Positions 1 through 9,115 of a stretch of 64,000 nucleotides of DNA are shown piece after piece. Source of the DNA: an uncultured Burkholderiales bacterium. GTDB lineage: Bacteria; Pseudomonadota; Gammaproteobacteria; Burkholderiales; Burkholderiaceae_A. The notes below the pieces were generated by a model. That model was not told the DNA's origin. It did no database searches and saw nothing but the letters and a program-made list of their open reading frames with translations. The number at the start of each line of letters is the position of its first letter. Within the stretch, counting starts at the first letter, position 1. Made by a program: the position numbers and the translations under genes. Where the stretch lies: the NCBI GenBank assembly GCA_937864175.1, contig CALMJH010000063.1, positions 34,691-98,690 of the forward strand, given 5' to 3'.

Positions 1-461
1 TTGGCGATGGCAGTTCGCCGAGAGGCGCGAACGATTTGCTCGGCAGTCGCCTGCGCGGGCAGAGCAAGCCGCTTGACATAGACCAGACTGAGCTGACCCT
101 GGGCATAGGCGGCGGCCCGGCTGGGTCGTCCTGCCTTTTGCTGAGCCTGACCGATGACGTTGACTGAGTGTTCGTCGGCGGCCACCAGCAGTGCAAACGG
201 TGCACCCTGCAGAATCTGACGCGTGAAGTTGCCGGTGCTGCCAAAGACAAAGTCGATGCGGGCCGAAGGGTGAAGAGCCTGAAAGGTGGGATAGAGTTGA
301 TCGATGGCCATGCGCAGGTTGGCGGCGACGGCCACGCGGGTGGTCTCGGTCGATGACTGTGGAGAGGCCTGAACCCAAGACAGTGGAAGACCCAGCAAGA
401 GCAACAGGCTCCATTGCCAGAGGCTGCTCAGTCTCACGTGTCTGGTCCGCCGGCCCAGCAT
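1..461 (-). CDS. modA: Molybdate ABC transporter periplasmic binding protein ModA (C-terminus cut by window edge)
   Basis: Reading the minus strand from an ATG at 461 gives a protein that continues past the window edge. It begins with a signal peptide: an arginine-rich N-region (MLGRRTRHVR), a leucine-rich core, and a likely cleavage site after VQA near residue 32. The mature part starts VAVAANLRMAIDQLYP and carries FGSTGNFTRQILQGAPF followed by LLVAADE, the pattern of ModA-type molybdate/tungstate-binding proteins, which deliver the oxyanion to the ModBC importer. The start follows the serB stop (TAA at 467-465) by one codon in the same frame, so it is probably translated from the serB message. 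A GTG at 437 is an alternative start but leaves a shorter N-region. The modBC genes would lie outside the window. The family call is fairly firm; molybdate specificity is inferred. Confidence 0.8.
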   Translation of the reverse strand, partial: MLGRRTRHVRLSSLWQWSLLLLLGLPLSWVQASPQSSTETTRVAVAANLRMAIDQLYPTFQALHPSARIDFVFGSTGNFTRQILQGAPFALLVAADEHSVNVIGQAQQKAGRPSRAAAYAQGQLSLVYVKRLALPAQATAEQIVRASRRTAIA

Positions 462-464
462 CGA

Positions 465-1349
465 TTAGGGCCCCCAGCACACCAGGGGAGAATCCAGACG
501 GCCGAATTCGATGGCCCGCATGGCCTGGGCGGTGACCGCTGGCTTGGCCCGGTAGGCAATCGAGAGGCCCGCCACCGACATCATGGGCAGGTCATTGGCT
601 CCATCGCCAACTGCAATGGCCTTGCTGGGGTCGACCCCCTTCTGGGCGCAGGCCTCCAAGAGCAGCCGCTTTTTGGCCTCGCCGTTGATGATCTCGCCGT
701 TGACCCGACCGGTGAGGGCCTGGCCATCGATGTCGAGGACGTTGGCATGAAAGGCATCAAAGCCCAGGCGATCGGCGACTGAATGGGCAAAAAAGGTAAA
801 TCCACCTGAGACCAGCCAGCAGGTTAGGCCAGCCTGCTTGGCCGCACGGACCCACTCCAGGGCCCCGGGGTTCGGCCTAAGCCGTTCATCGAGAACCGCC
901 TGGAGTGCACTGGTGGGCAGCCCTTTCAGAATCGCCACTCGGCGCGTGAGGCTCTCGTTGAAGTCTTTGATCTCACCGCGCATGGTGGCCTCGGTGATGG
1001 CCGCCACCTCCGCCCTCTTGCCGCAGTAGTCCGCGATTTCATCGATGCACTCAATGTTGATGACCGTAGAGTCCATGTCCATGACCAGGACCGAGAAGTC
1101 CGCCAGAGACTGGCCCTTGGGCTGCAGGGCCCAGTCAAAGCGGTGGGTCTTGGCCAACTCCGGCAGGCTGGTCTTGACAGGACCGGCGCAGCAGGGGGAG
1201 ATCGGCTCAAAGACCAGACCTCCTGCTCCGGTTCGACGTGACTCCAAGAGGGTGGTGGCCTCTAGCTTCTTTTGGAGGCCCTCTGAAAGGGGGACGAACT
1301 GCCCCTGGGAGTCGACTCCCGGGGTCACCACCAGATTTAGCTTTGCCAT
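465..1349 (-). CDS. serB: Phosphoserine phosphatase SerB
   Basis: A 294-residue HAD-superfamily enzyme that removes phosphate from O-phospho-L-serine in the last step of serine synthesis. The nucleophile motif DMDST is at residues 91-95, motif II serine at 181 (LVSGGFTFF), and motif III/IV GDGANDLPM at 248-256. The first 80 residues form the variable N-terminal domain seen in proteobacterial SerB. Length fits the family (E. coli SerB has 322 residues). The gene overlaps the 3' end of mfd by 13 bases and is followed almost immediately by modA, so mfd, serB and modA look like one transcription unit read leftward. Confidence 0.95.
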   Translation of the reverse strand: MAKLNLVVTPGVDSQGQFVPLSEGLQKKLEATTLLESRRTGAGGLVFEPISPCCAGPVKTSLPELAKTHRFDWALQPKGQSLADFSVLVMDMDSTVINIECIDEIADYCGKRAEVAAITEATMRGEIKDFNESLTRRVAILKGLPTSALQAVLDERLRPNPGALEWVRAAKQAGLTCWLVSGGFTFFAHSVADRLGFDAFHANVLDIDGQALTGRVNGEIINGEAKKRLLLEACAQKGVDPSKAIAVGDGANDLPMMSVAGLSIAYRAKPAVTAQAMRAIEFGRLDSPLVCWGP

Positions 1350-4300
1350 AGAGATTGGTGTTGGGGGAATAGGTTGACAAGAGCTTCTCGGACCAGGACG
1401 AGCCGGGACTTCAGGTCTAGGCTGGGCTGGCTGATCCGAATGCGCTCAGGCCCCATCAGTTTAAAGCGTTTGTCCTTCTGTATCAGTGCGATCAGGCGTG
1501 CGGGATCGATGGGGGCCTCCGGCAGCAGGGTGAGGCTCAGGGCCTCTGGCGTCGCATCGAGTTTTTTGATCTGGAGTTGCTGGCTGATGAGTCGCAGGCG
1601 GTGGGTCTCGATGAGTGTCTTGGCAGGCTCTGGAAGGCTGCCAAAGCGGTCGACCAGCTCCTCATGGACCAGTCGCAGCTCGGCCTGGTCGGTGGCACTG
1701 GCCATCCGCTTGTAGAGGGTTAGGCGCTCGTGGATGTCTGCGCAGTAGTCGGCCGGCAAGAGGGCTGGCTGGTGGAGATTGATCTCGACGCTGGCCTTGA
1801 GGGGAGCATCGAGATCTGGCGTGCGTCCGGACTTGAGCGCTGCAACGGCCTCTTGGAGGTAGTCGTTGTAGAGGGAGAACCCCACCTCGGTCATGTTGCC
1901 GGATTGGTCGTCCCCCAAGACCTCGCCAGCGCCACGAATCTCCAGGTCGTGCATGGCCAGGAAAAAGCCACTGCCCAGCTCCTCCATGGCGGCAATAGCC
2001 TCCAGGCGCTTGTTAGCATCCTTGGTGATGCTAGCCTCGTCTGGGATGAGCAGGTAGGCGTAGGCTTGGTGATGGGACCGGCCAACTCGTCCGCGCAGCT
2101 GGTGGAGCTGGGCCAGGCCAAATTTGTCAGCCCGGTAGATGACGATGGTGTTCGCAGTCGGTACGTCGATACCCGTCTCGATAATGGTGGTACAGAGCAG
2201 GACGTTGATGCGTTGCTGGTGATAGTCGCGCATGACGCGTTCCAGATCGCGTTCGTGCATCTGGCCGTGGGCCACACCAATTCTGGCCTCGGGCACCAGC
2301 TCCTGCAGGTGGGCCAGTCGCTGGTCGATGGTGCTCACCTCGTTGTGCAGTACATAGGCCTGCCCACCGCGTTTGAGTTCTCGCAGCAGGGCCTCGCGCA
2401 CTGCGTCTTTGGTCTCGCGTCTGACAAAGGTCTTGATAGCCAGGCGCTTCTGAGGTGCTGTCGCAATCACCGAGAAGTCCCGAATGCCCTCGAGGCTCAT
2501 GGCCAGGGTGCGTGGAATTGGCGTGGCCGTTAGGGTCAGGACGTCGATCTCGGCTCGAAGGTTCTTGAGAGCCTCTTTCTGACGGACACCAAATCGGTGT
2601 TCCTCGTCGATGATGACCAGTCCAAGCCGTCCAAAGATGGCCTTGCTCGACAGCAGCTTGTGGGTCCCGATGACGATGTCGACCTGGCCGTCGGCCATGG
2701 CCTGCAGGCTCTTGTCGATTTCCTTGGCGGTCTTGAAACGTGAAATTTCGGCGACCCGCACAGGCCAGGCCGCAAAACGGTCCTGAAAGGTCTGGAAGTG
2801 CTGTTCGGCTAGCAATGTCGTGGGGCAGAGCACAGCCACCTGTTTGCCATCCATGACGGCCATGAAGGTCGCGCGAAGGGCAACCTCGGTCTTGCCAAAG
2901 CCGACATCACCACAGACCAGCCGGTCCATGGGCTTGTCGGCGATCATGTCCTGGATAACGGCGTGAATAGCCGCCCGCTGGTCCGGTGTCTCCTCAAACC
3001 CAAACCCATCGGCAAATCGCTCATAGTCATTTGGATGAAAACCAAAGGCATGGCCCTTGCGGGCAGCCCGTCGAGCGTAGAGGTCGAGTAACTCGGCTGC
3101 GGTGTCTCTGGCCTGCTGTGCTGCTTTGCGTCGGGCCTTGTCCCACTGGCCGCTGCCCAGGCTGTGCAAGGGGGCCTGCTCGGGGCTGGTCCCGCTGTAG
3201 CGCCCGATGAGATGCAGGGCAGAGACTGGCACGTACAAGACCGCATCGCCTGCGTAGGCGAGTTTGAGAAACTCGCTGTCACCCTCGCCCATGTCCATGT
3301 GCTCCAGGCCTTGGTAACGCCCGACCCCATGTTCAAGGTGGACGACTGGGTCGCCAACCTTAAGCTCTGAGAGGTCGCGAATCATGGCCTCGACGTTGGA
3401 CTCCCGATCTCGCTGGCCATGCCGCAGTCGCCTCTCCATCTCCGCAAAGAGTTCGGACTCCGTGAGGACGACCTGCTGGGCCCAGGGCAGGGCAAAGCCT
3501 CGCTGGAGCGGTGCCACCCAGAGGTCCACCTGGGCGGGGTTGTCAGTCACGGGGGCGGCGGTGGGCTGCCAAGACTTAATGGGCCGACAGGCAATCTGGG
3601 CCTCCTCGAGGTACTGACTGAGGGTCTGACGACGGCCCTCTGACTCGCAGGCCATCGCAAACCTTGGGCCTGTGGTGAGGGCCTGGCGAAGACGGTGCAG
3701 CGGATCTTTGGCGAGTCGGTCGGCCCGAACGTCTGCCGGTGCGAGGCCGAAGACAGACGGCTGTGGGCCCCCAAGACTGACCCGCGCAAAGGCCTTGAGG
3801 GCCTGAAAAAACTCGTCGGGCTTGAGCCAGAGCGCATCGGGAGGCAGTACCGGCCGCTCGATGTCATGGCTCAGGAAGCCGTGCCGATTCTGAATGTCCA
3901 GCCTGGTCTCCTGGAGCTGTTGGTCCAAGCTCAGGGGCTGCGGTCGGCTGGTCTCGCCACTGAGACCCTCCAGGGTGAGGACCACGGCCTGGGGGTGGAG
4001 ATAGTGGGTGATGTTGGCCAATGGCTGGTCGAACAACAGCGGCAAGTAGAACTCAATGCCAGCCCCAAAGACTGCATTGGCGGCATCACGGTAGAGGCTG
4101 CAGCGTGAGGGATCGCCCTCGAAGGTCTCACGCCACCGACTGCGAAAGGCGGCTGCATTCTCCTCAGACCGAGGGTATTCGCGGCCGGGCAGCAGTCGAA
4201 TGGACTGGACCGGATGAATGCTGCGTTGGCTGTCCGGGTCGAAGACTCTGATGGACTCGATGAGGTCATCCAAGAGCTCAAGTCGGTAGGGCAGTGGGCA

Positions 4301-4888
4301 GCCGGTAGGGAAGAGATCCACCAGCCCCCCCCGCAGGGCATATTCGCCGGGAGAGACGACCTGGTTCACGGCGCTGTAGCCCGCGATCTGCAGCTGCTCG
4401 CGCAGCTGCGTGAGTCGGATGGGCTGCCCCTGGTTGAGAAAGAAGGTCTGGCCAGCCACAAAATCCGTGGGGCTCAGCCTGGCCAAGGCGGTGTTGGCCG
4501 CTACAACCAACACGTCGAGCTGGCCGGTCAGGGCCTCGTAGAGGGTCTGCAGACGCTCTGAGATGAGGTCTTGGTGGGGTGAAAACGCCTCGTAAGGCAG
4601 GATCTCCCAGTCGGAGAGCTGCCGTACCCGCAGACTGGGGACGAAAGCGACCATCTCCTGGGTGAGCCGGCTTGCGTCCGCAGGGTCTGCGGTCACCAGC
4701 AGGGCCGCAGCACCGGACTTCCGCTGGGACAGCGCCATTCCCTGGTCGGTCTGGCCATCCAGCAGGGACCGAAGCCAGAGGGCCATGAGCAGACCATCAG
4801 AGGCCCCGTGGGGACGAGCGACTTGGATGGCCTGGCCAGGCCGAGGCCAGCGGATTTCTGAGGGGCCGGGGAATTCAGGGGCGTTCAT
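1337..4888 (-). CDS. mfd: Transcription-repair coupling factor Mfd
   Basis: A 1183-residue DNA translocase that displaces RNA polymerase stalled at lesions and recruits UvrA for nucleotide excision repair. The N-terminal UvrB-like part is followed by the RNA polymerase-interacting region near residues 490-570 ([19 protein letters not shown]). Walker [12 protein letters not shown] lies near residue 661, the DEEH box ([13 protein letters not shown]) near 760, motif [11 protein letters not shown] near 790, and the TRG translocation region after that. The length is close to E. coli Mfd (1148). The ATG at 4888 faces the divergent ispDF start only a couple of dozen bases away, so its promoter must lie in that gap or inside ispDF. 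No Shine-Dalgarno sequence precedes the start. Confidence 0.97.
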   Translation of the reverse strand: MNAPEFPGPSEIRWPRPGQAIQVARPHGASDGLLMALWLRSLLDGQTDQGMALSQRKSGAAALLVTADPADASRLTQEMVAFVPSLRVRQLSDWEILPYEAFSPHQDLISERLQTLYEALTGQLDVLVVAANTALARLSPTDFVAGQTFFLNQGQPIRLTQLREQLQIAGYSAVNQVVSPGEYALRGGLVDLFPTGCPLPYRLELLDDLIESIRVFDPDSQRSIHPVQSIRLLPGREYPRSEENAAAFRSRWRETFEGDPSRCSLYRDAANAVFGAGIEFYLPLLFDQPLANITHYLHPQAVVLTLEGLSGETSRPQPLSLDQQLQETRLDIQNRHGFLSHDIERPVLPPDALWLKPDEFFQALKAFARVSLGGPQPSVFGLAPADVRADRLAKDPLHRLRQALTTGPRFAMACESEGRRQTLSQYLEEAQIACRPIKSWQPTAAPVTDNPAQVDLWVAPLQRGFALPWAQQVVLTESELFAEMERRLRHGQRDRESNVEAMIRDLSELKVGDPVVHLEHGVGRYQGLEHMDMGEGDSEFLKLAYAGDAVLYVPVSALHLIGRYSGTSPEQAPLHSLGSGQWDKARRKAAQQARDTAAELLDLYARRAARKGHAFGFHPNDYERFADGFGFEETPDQRAAIHAVIQDMIADKPMDRLVCGDVGFGKTEVALRATFMAVMDGKQVAVLCPTTLLAEQHFQTFQDRFAAWPVRVAEISRFKTAKEIDKSLQAMADGQVDIVIGTHKLLSSKAIFGRLGLVIIDEEHRFGVRQKEALKNLRAEIDVLTLTATPIPRTLAMSLEGIRDFSVIATAPQKRLAIKTFVRRETKDAVREALLRELKRGGQAYVLHNEVSTIDQRLAHLQELVPEARIGVAHGQMHERDLERVMRDYHQQRINVLLCTTIIETGIDVPTANTIVIYRADKFGLAQLHQLRGRVGRSHHQAYAYLLIPDEASITKDANKRLEAIAAMEELGSGFFLAMHDLEIRGAGEVLGDDQSGNMTEVGFSLYNDYLQEAVAALKSGRTPDLDAPLKASVEINLHQPALLPADYCADIHERLTLYKRMASATDQAELRLVHEELVDRFGSLPEPAKTLIETHRLRLISQQLQIKKLDATPEALSLTLLPEAPIDPARLIALIQKDKRFKLMGPERIRISQPSLDLKSRLVLVREALVNLFPQHQSLWQS

Positions 4889-4894
4889 CTGTTA

Positions 4895-4923
4895 ATTTTA
4901 GAGGCATGTTCATGACCAATCGA
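4895..4923 (-). promoter_or_regulatory. Candidate mfd promoter overlapping the ispDF start (possible leaderless transcript)
   Basis: On the minus strand TAAAAT occupies 4900-4895, six bases before the mfd ATG at 4888, with TCGATT (4923-4918) seventeen bases further upstream. The -10 match is 5/6 and the -35 match is weak (3/6). Initiation at the usual distance would fall at or next to the A of the start codon. No Shine-Dalgarno sequence is present. This is read by eye and unproven. Confidence 0.4.
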
Positions 4924-6264
4924 AAACCACTGGCGGGACCAGCCCAATGGTCCGCCTGGCTGGCGGACTGCCGAGGCCGGGCAGTCGCGGCTGCGGGCAG
5001 GGGTGCTGGTGGTCGAGCCCTGGCCTGGGTGGTCATTCCAGCAGCCGGGTCTGGCCAGCGTATGGGGGCGGGCCAGCCTAAGCAGTACCTCGACCTGGGC
5101 GGGCGTTGCATGCTGGCCCGAAGTATCTCTGCCTTCGATGGCCTGGCTGGACACCCAGCGCTGGTCATCGCGGGAGTTCTGGTGGTCCTCGACCCCTTGG
5201 ACAGCCACTGGGAGACGCTCAATGTGGCCCAGCAACTTGGGCAGCGGCCCATTCCCTGTCAGGCCTTGTTAGCGGGAGGAGCCTCCCGGCAGGCCTCGGT
5301 TCAGGCGGGCTTGGCCTGTATTCGGGCGGCCTTCGGGGAGAGGTCGAACAATGGCCAGGCGTCTGGCGGCGCCGACCAGGACTGGGTTCTGGTCCATGAC
5401 GCGGCCCGGCCAGGCCTTGGCCTGCCGAGCCTGCAGCGGCTGGTGGAGGCCTGTCTGGCGACCCCCAAGAACGATTCCCTGGCAGGTGGCTTGTTGGCCA
5501 TGCCGGTGGCCGATACCCTCAAGCGCGCTCAGGCAGAGTCCGAGCCGCCCAAGGCGGTCTCGACCGTCGCCAGGGCTGACCTCTGGGGTGCCCAGACCCC
5601 TCAGATGTTTCGGCTCGGTCCACTGGCCTGCGCCCTTGAGCAGTCCCAGGACGTTACCGATGAGGCCAGTGCCATGGAACAGGTCGGCGCAAAGCCTCTG
5701 CTGGTGATGGGGGATGATCAGAACAAGAAAATCACTTTTTCAGGCGACCTTCATCGCTGGATGAACCGAGAGGACAGACCCATGGGGCAGATTCGTGTTG
5801 GACAAGGTTTCGATGTGCATGCGCTCGGGCCAGACCGACGCCTGATGGTCGGGGGCGTTGAGATTCCCTACCACCTTGGTCTGGTCGGACACTCCGATGC
5901 GGATGTGCTCTTGCATGCCATTAGCGATGCAATTCTGGGGGCCATGGGCCTGGGGGACATCGGCCAGCACTTCCCAGACACCGACGCTGCCTACAGCGGT
6001 GCAGACAGCCGGGTCTTGTTGCGACATGTCGTGGGTCTGGCCAGGGCCGGTGGGTTCGGAATTGACCAGATCGATGCCACCATCGTGGCCCAAGCCCCCA
6101 AGATGGCTCCCCATATTCCCCAGATGGTGAGCAACCTCCAAGCCGACACGCTGGCCCCCTTGGTCAACGTCAAGGCCACCACCACGGAGCGGCTTGGTTT
6201 CACCGGCCGGGGCGAAGGCATCGCCGCCCAGGCTGTGGTGGTCTTGAGTCCCCTGGGCGCGTGA
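4912..6264 (+). CDS. ispDF: Bifunctional IspD/IspF (MEP pathway: cytidylyltransferase plus MECDP synthase)
   Basis: One continuous reading frame encodes both enzymes. The N-terminal domain has the IspD signature [13 protein letters not shown] with PKQYL and VHDAARPGL; it converts MEP and CTP to CDP-methylerythritol. From about residue 291 the IspF domain begins ([13 protein letters not shown]), with metal-binding histidines in GFDVH and [10 protein letters not shown] and the C-terminal [17 protein letters not shown]; it forms the cyclic diphosphate. IspDF fusions are known in several proteobacteria, while the two genes are usually separate neighbours in Burkholderiales. Two ATGs are possible: 4906 and 4912. 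AGAGG at 4900-4904 is ideally placed (7 bases) for 4912 but only one base from 4906. About 35 residues precede the usual IspD start, an odd N-terminal extension. It overlaps the next gene by GTGA. Confidence 0.93.
   Translation: MTNRKPLAGPAQWSAWLADCRGRAVAAAGRGAGGRALAWVVIPAAGSGQRMGAGQPKQYLDLGGRCMLARSISAFDGLAGHPALVIAGVLVVLDPLDSHWETLNVAQQLGQRPIPCQALLAGGASRQASVQAGLACIRAAFGERSNNGQASGGADQDWVLVHDAARPGLGLPSLQRLVEACLATPKNDSLAGGLLAMPVADTLKRAQAESEPPKAVSTVARADLWGAQTPQMFRLGPLACALEQSQDVTDEASAMEQVGAKPLLVMGDDQNKKITFSGDLHRWMNREDRPMGQIRVGQGFDVHALGPDRRLMVGGVEIPYHLGLVGHSDADVLLHAISDAILGAMGLGDIGQHFPDTDAAYSGADSRVLLRHVVGLARAGGFGIDQIDATIVAQAPKMAPHIPQMVSNLQADTLAPLVNVKATTTERLGFTGRGEGIAAQAVVVLSPLGA
5771..5784 (+). promoter_or_regulatory. 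Candidate internal ribosome binding site and start codon for free IspF
   Basis: Inside ispDF, exactly at the domain junction, AGGA (5771-5774, within GAGAGGA) is followed after seven bases by an in-frame ATG at 5782. Translation from it would yield a 160-residue protein beginning [13 protein letters not shown], the normal length and start of stand-alone IspF. The geometry is visible; use in the cell is an inference. Confidence 0.45.
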
Positions 6265-7436
6265 GCCTTCAGCAAAGCCTCAGCCTGGATTCCAGCCAGG
6301 ACCGCGCGAGCGCCTGTCTGCGGCTCTCGAATGGCCAGCACCGACACGCGGTCTCCGATGCCTCTCGGCCCCAGGCAGCAGACCTCTTGCAGTTGGGCCA
6401 AGGCCTTCTGGAGGGGGAGGGACTCAGCTGGGGTCAGCTCACTGGGTTTGTCCTCTGCCATGGACCAGGCTCCTTTACGGGGCTGAGAGTCGCGGCTGGA
6501 CTCGTCCAGGGGCTGGCTCGGGGGCTAAATCTGCCGGTAGCCTGTGTCTCTGGATTTGAGGTTAGAGCCTATGCGGCCTGGCGGTCTGCTGGTCAGGCCC
6601 GTCCTCTGCGGGCGGTCGTCGACGTAGATGCCAGACTGGGGGAAGCCTATCGGGCCCATGCTCGGGTCAATGCCTCTGGGCAGGTTTGTCTGGTGGGCCA
6701 TCCCCAGGTGGTTCCCGCTGTCTTGCCAGCGGACTGGACCCCAGGCAGTTGGGGGCCTGAGCCCGATGGGTCGCAGGCCGCGGACCAGTGGCTGCCGCCT
6801 GATTTTTCGCCAGCCTCTCGCCCTGCCGATGAACAGCCCGATTCGGCGACCATGGCCGCCTGGGTCCTGCAGGCCGCCATGGCCAAGACCGACTTGGTCT
6901 GGCAGTCGGCCGAGAATGTTCAACCCCTCTATGTCAGAGACAAGGTGGCCCAGACCATTGCTGAGCGTCAGGTCTCAAGGGCCACCGATCTGCAGGCCCT
7001 GACGGTGGGCGATCTGGCCTCGGTGCTGGTCATTGAGCAGCAGGCTTATCCTTACCCATGGTCCAGTGGTAATTTCCGCGATGCCATGGCCAGTGGTTAT
7101 CCTGGCCTCAAACTGCTGGACCAGGGCGTGATGGTGGGCTACCTGGTCTGGATGAGGGTCTTGAATGAGGCACATCTCTTGAATTTCACGATTGCACCGG
7201 CCCGTCAACGACGCGGCCTTGGCCAGCATCTCCTCACGCTCTGGGTTGAGCGACTTCGACAGGAGGGACTGGAACAGGTCCTGCTCGAGGTGCGGCCCAG
7301 CAACGATCCCGCTATCCGTCTGTACCAGCGCAATGGTTTCGTCCAGACGGGACGCCGCCGGGACTACTATCCGCAGGGCCCTTCGGGCCGTGAGGATGCC
7401 ATCTTGATGAACAAATCGTTGGTAGTGCGGTCATGA
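6261..7436 (+). CDS. TsaB-RimI fusion: t6A biosynthesis protein plus ribosomal protein S18 alanine N-acetyltransferase
   Basis: A 391-residue fusion. The N-terminal half matches TsaB (YeaZ), the TsaD partner in making N6-threonylcarbamoyladenosine in tRNA: LSLDSSQ near residue 8 and [17 protein letters not shown] near residue 68. After about residue 245 a GNAT acetyltransferase follows, with PYPWSSGNF, the acetyl-CoA loop [11 protein letters not shown] near 313, [18 protein letters not shown] and a YYP motif, the pattern of RimI. The genes are usually separate neighbours in relatives. The start is a GTG at 6261 whose last bases form the stop of ispDF (GTGA), so translation is probably coupled. 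Both domains look intact. Confidence 0.9.
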   Translation: MSLQQSLSLDSSQDRASACLRLSNGQHRHAVSDASRPQAADLLQLGQGLLEGEGLSWGQLTGFVLCHGPGSFTGLRVAAGLVQGLARGLNLPVACVSGFEVRAYAAWRSAGQARPLRAVVDVDARLGEAYRAHARVNASGQVCLVGHPQVVPAVLPADWTPGSWGPEPDGSQAADQWLPPDFSPASRPADEQPDSATMAAWVLQAAMAKTDLVWQSAENVQPLYVRDKVAQTIAERQVSRATDLQALTVGDLASVLVIEQQAYPYPWSSGNFRDAMASGYPGLKLLDQGVMVGYLVWMRVLNEAHLLNFTIAPARQRRGLGQHLLTLWVERLRQEGLEQVLLEVRPSNDPAIRLYQRNGFVQTGRRRDYYPQGPSGREDAILMNKSLVVRS

Positions 7437-7783
7437 CCCCAGAGGCCTTGGCCCTCTTTGGGCTCCAGACGCAGTGGCGGCTAAGAGGCGGGGAGGCGCG
7501 TGTCCAGAGCCTGACCATCGAACTTCCTTCCAGACAGTCGGGAGTTGCGTCAGGGCCCAATGGGCTTGCTCAGCAGGCTGTGGACTGGCTGCTATCGGTT
7601 CAGCCAGCCTGTCAGGTGAAGGTCCAAGAGTCCTTGGCCGAGCGCCTGGTCATTCGCTCGACGCTTGACCCTGCGCTGGATCTGGAGTGCTCTGCCCAGT
7701 CTCTGCAGAGTGCTGCGGGACGTCGCGACCTCTGCGAAAAACTTCTGCGACTCCGGGCCCTGCTGAGGTCGATCGCCGCTTAG
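7433..7783 (+). CDS. Small protein of unknown function, possible DNA polymerase III psi subunit (HolD-like)
   Basis: A 116-residue soluble protein translated from an ATG that overlaps the tsaB-rimI stop (ATGA). No family is certain. The N-terminus ALALFGLQTQWRLRGG resembles the LxxLGIxxWxLR opening of HolD, and the end (DLCEKLLRLRALLRSI) could be the closing helix of that fold. In E. coli holD sits directly beside rimI, which supports the idea through context. The alternative is a remnant of the N-terminal part of the family 4 uracil-DNA glycosylase that often follows rimI in Burkholderiales and opens with a similar hydrophobic-tryptophan motif. The glycosylase domain is absent. Its last four bases overlap the convergent lplT stop. 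Confidence 0.7.
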   Translation: MTPEALALFGLQTQWRLRGGEARVQSLTIELPSRQSGVASGPNGLAQQAVDWLLSVQPACQVKVQESLAERLVIRSTLDPALDLECSAQSLQSAAGRRDLCEKLLRLRALLRSIAA

Positions 7784-9057
7784 TGGTGGGCCTGGCCGGA
7801 CTTCTCCTGGCCAATGAGGTCGTCTAGGTTGTAGAGCCTGCGGTTGTGTCGATAACGCACCATGACCAGGGCCATGGTGAGGGCGACAAAGCCACCAAAA
7901 AGAACAATGACGGCGTTGACGTGCAGGTCGAGGTGAATGAGCAGGGCATAGAGGCCCAACATCACCAAGACATTGAGGTTCTCATTGAAATTCTGGACCG
8001 CAATCGAATGGCCTGCGGACAAAAGCACGTGACCGCGGTGCTGCAGCAGGGCGTTCATGGGGACCACGAAGAAACCGGCCAGGACGCCGACCAAGACCAG
8101 CAGCGGGATGGCCGCATCGAGTTGTGTGACGAGGGTCATGAGAGGCACGGTCAGCCCCATGAGTACGCCGAGCAAGAGCACTCGGCAGGCGCCTTTCAGG
8201 TGGATAAAGCGGGCAGCCGCCACAGCCCCGACGGCGATGCCAACGGCCACAATGCCCTGAAGAATGGCGGCCTTATCAAGAGACATGCCCAGCTGAACCT
8301 CCGCCCATTTCAAAACAATAAACTGCAGCGTGGCCCCTGCACCCCAGAACAAGGTGGTCACGGCCAGGGAGATCTGTCCGAGTTTGTCGGCCCAGAGGGT
8401 GCGATTGCAGTGGAAGAAGGCCTTGATGAGGGCGACGGGATGGATCGACTGTCGGGCATAACGGGCACCAGTGTCGGGAATGCGACTGTTGAAGGCGGCA
8501 GCCAACAGGTAGATGAAGGCGATGACAGCAATAGCGGATTCGGCCGCGGTATCGACGCCGGTCTCAAGGCCCGGCAGATCGAGAAGAAGCAGGTGGCCTG
8601 AGATGGTGGGGGAGATCAGCGCTCCGCCCAGCATCGTGCCCAGAATAATTGAACCCACCGTGGTGCCTTCGATCCAGCCGTTGGCGGCCACCAATTTCTC
8701 TGGCGGTAGCAACTCGGTCAGGATGCCGTATTTGGCGGGGGAGTAGGCGGCCGCCCCAAGCCCTACGACGGCATAGGCCAGCAGTGGATGGACATGGATA
8801 AACAGCAGGCCGCAGCCCACAATCTTGATGGTGTTGGTGATGAGCATGACCTTGCCCTTGGGCATGCTGTCGGCGAAGGCTCCAACAAACGGGGCCAGCA
8901 CGACGTAGGAAATGGTGAAGAAGAGCTTAAGCAGGGGCCGCATCCACTCGGGGGCCGCCATGTCAATCAAGAGGGCAATCGCAGCGATGAGAAGCGCATT
9001 GTCGGCTAGGGACGATAAAAACTGCGCCGACATGATGGTGTAGAAACCGCGCTTCAT
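7780..9057 (-). CDS. lplT: Lysophospholipid transporter LplT (MFS)
   Basis: An inner-membrane major facilitator of about 425 residues with some eleven or twelve hydrophobic segments, similar to LplT, which flips lysophospholipids inward for re-acylation. Recognisable pieces are SAQFLSSLADNALLIAA at the N-terminus, GAAAYSPAKYGILTELLPP and ANGWIEGTTVGSIILGT. An upstream in-frame start at 9138 would run into alr; the ATG at 9057 (MKRGFYTIMSAQF) has AAAGG six bases before it and fits the family. The acyltransferase partner aas, adjacent to lplT in E. coli, is not here. The stop overlaps the convergent small gene by four bases. Confidence 0.9.
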   Translation of the reverse strand: MKRGFYTIMSAQFLSSLADNALLIAAIALLIDMAAPEWMRPLLKLFFTISYVVLAPFVGAFADSMPKGKVMLITNTIKIVGCGLLFIHVHPLLAYAVVGLGAAAYSPAKYGILTELLPPEKLVAANGWIEGTTVGSIILGTMLGGALISPTISGHLLLLDLPGLETGVDTAAESAIAVIAFIYLLAAAFNSRIPDTGARYARQSIHPVALIKAFFHCNRTLWADKLGQISLAVTTLFWGAGATLQFIVLKWAEVQLGMSLDKAAILQGIVAVGIAVGAVAAARFIHLKGACRVLLLGVLMGLTVPLMTLVTQLDAAIPLLVLVGVLAGFFVVPMNALLQHRGHVLLSAGHSIAVQNFNENLNVLVMLGLYALLIHLDLHVNAVIVLFGGFVALTMALVMVRYRHNRRLYNLDDLIGQEKSGQAHH

Positions 9058-9102
9058 TCCAAGCCTTTGTCTCGAGTCTGCTGGATTAGACCACGAACCG
9101 CC

Positions 9103-9108
9103 TACAAT
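9103..9108 (+). promoter_or_regulatory. Candidate alr -10 box (possible leaderless transcript)
   Basis: TACAAT lies seven bases before the alr ATG at 9116. No Shine-Dalgarno sequence separates the two. No convincing -35 hexamer is visible at the expected spacing. Confidence 0.35.
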
Positions 9109-9115
9109 CTGCCTC

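Noticed and set aside
1730..2533. 267-residue plus-strand open frame opposite mfd
   Set aside because: It follows mfd codons in reverse and has no start signal or family pattern.
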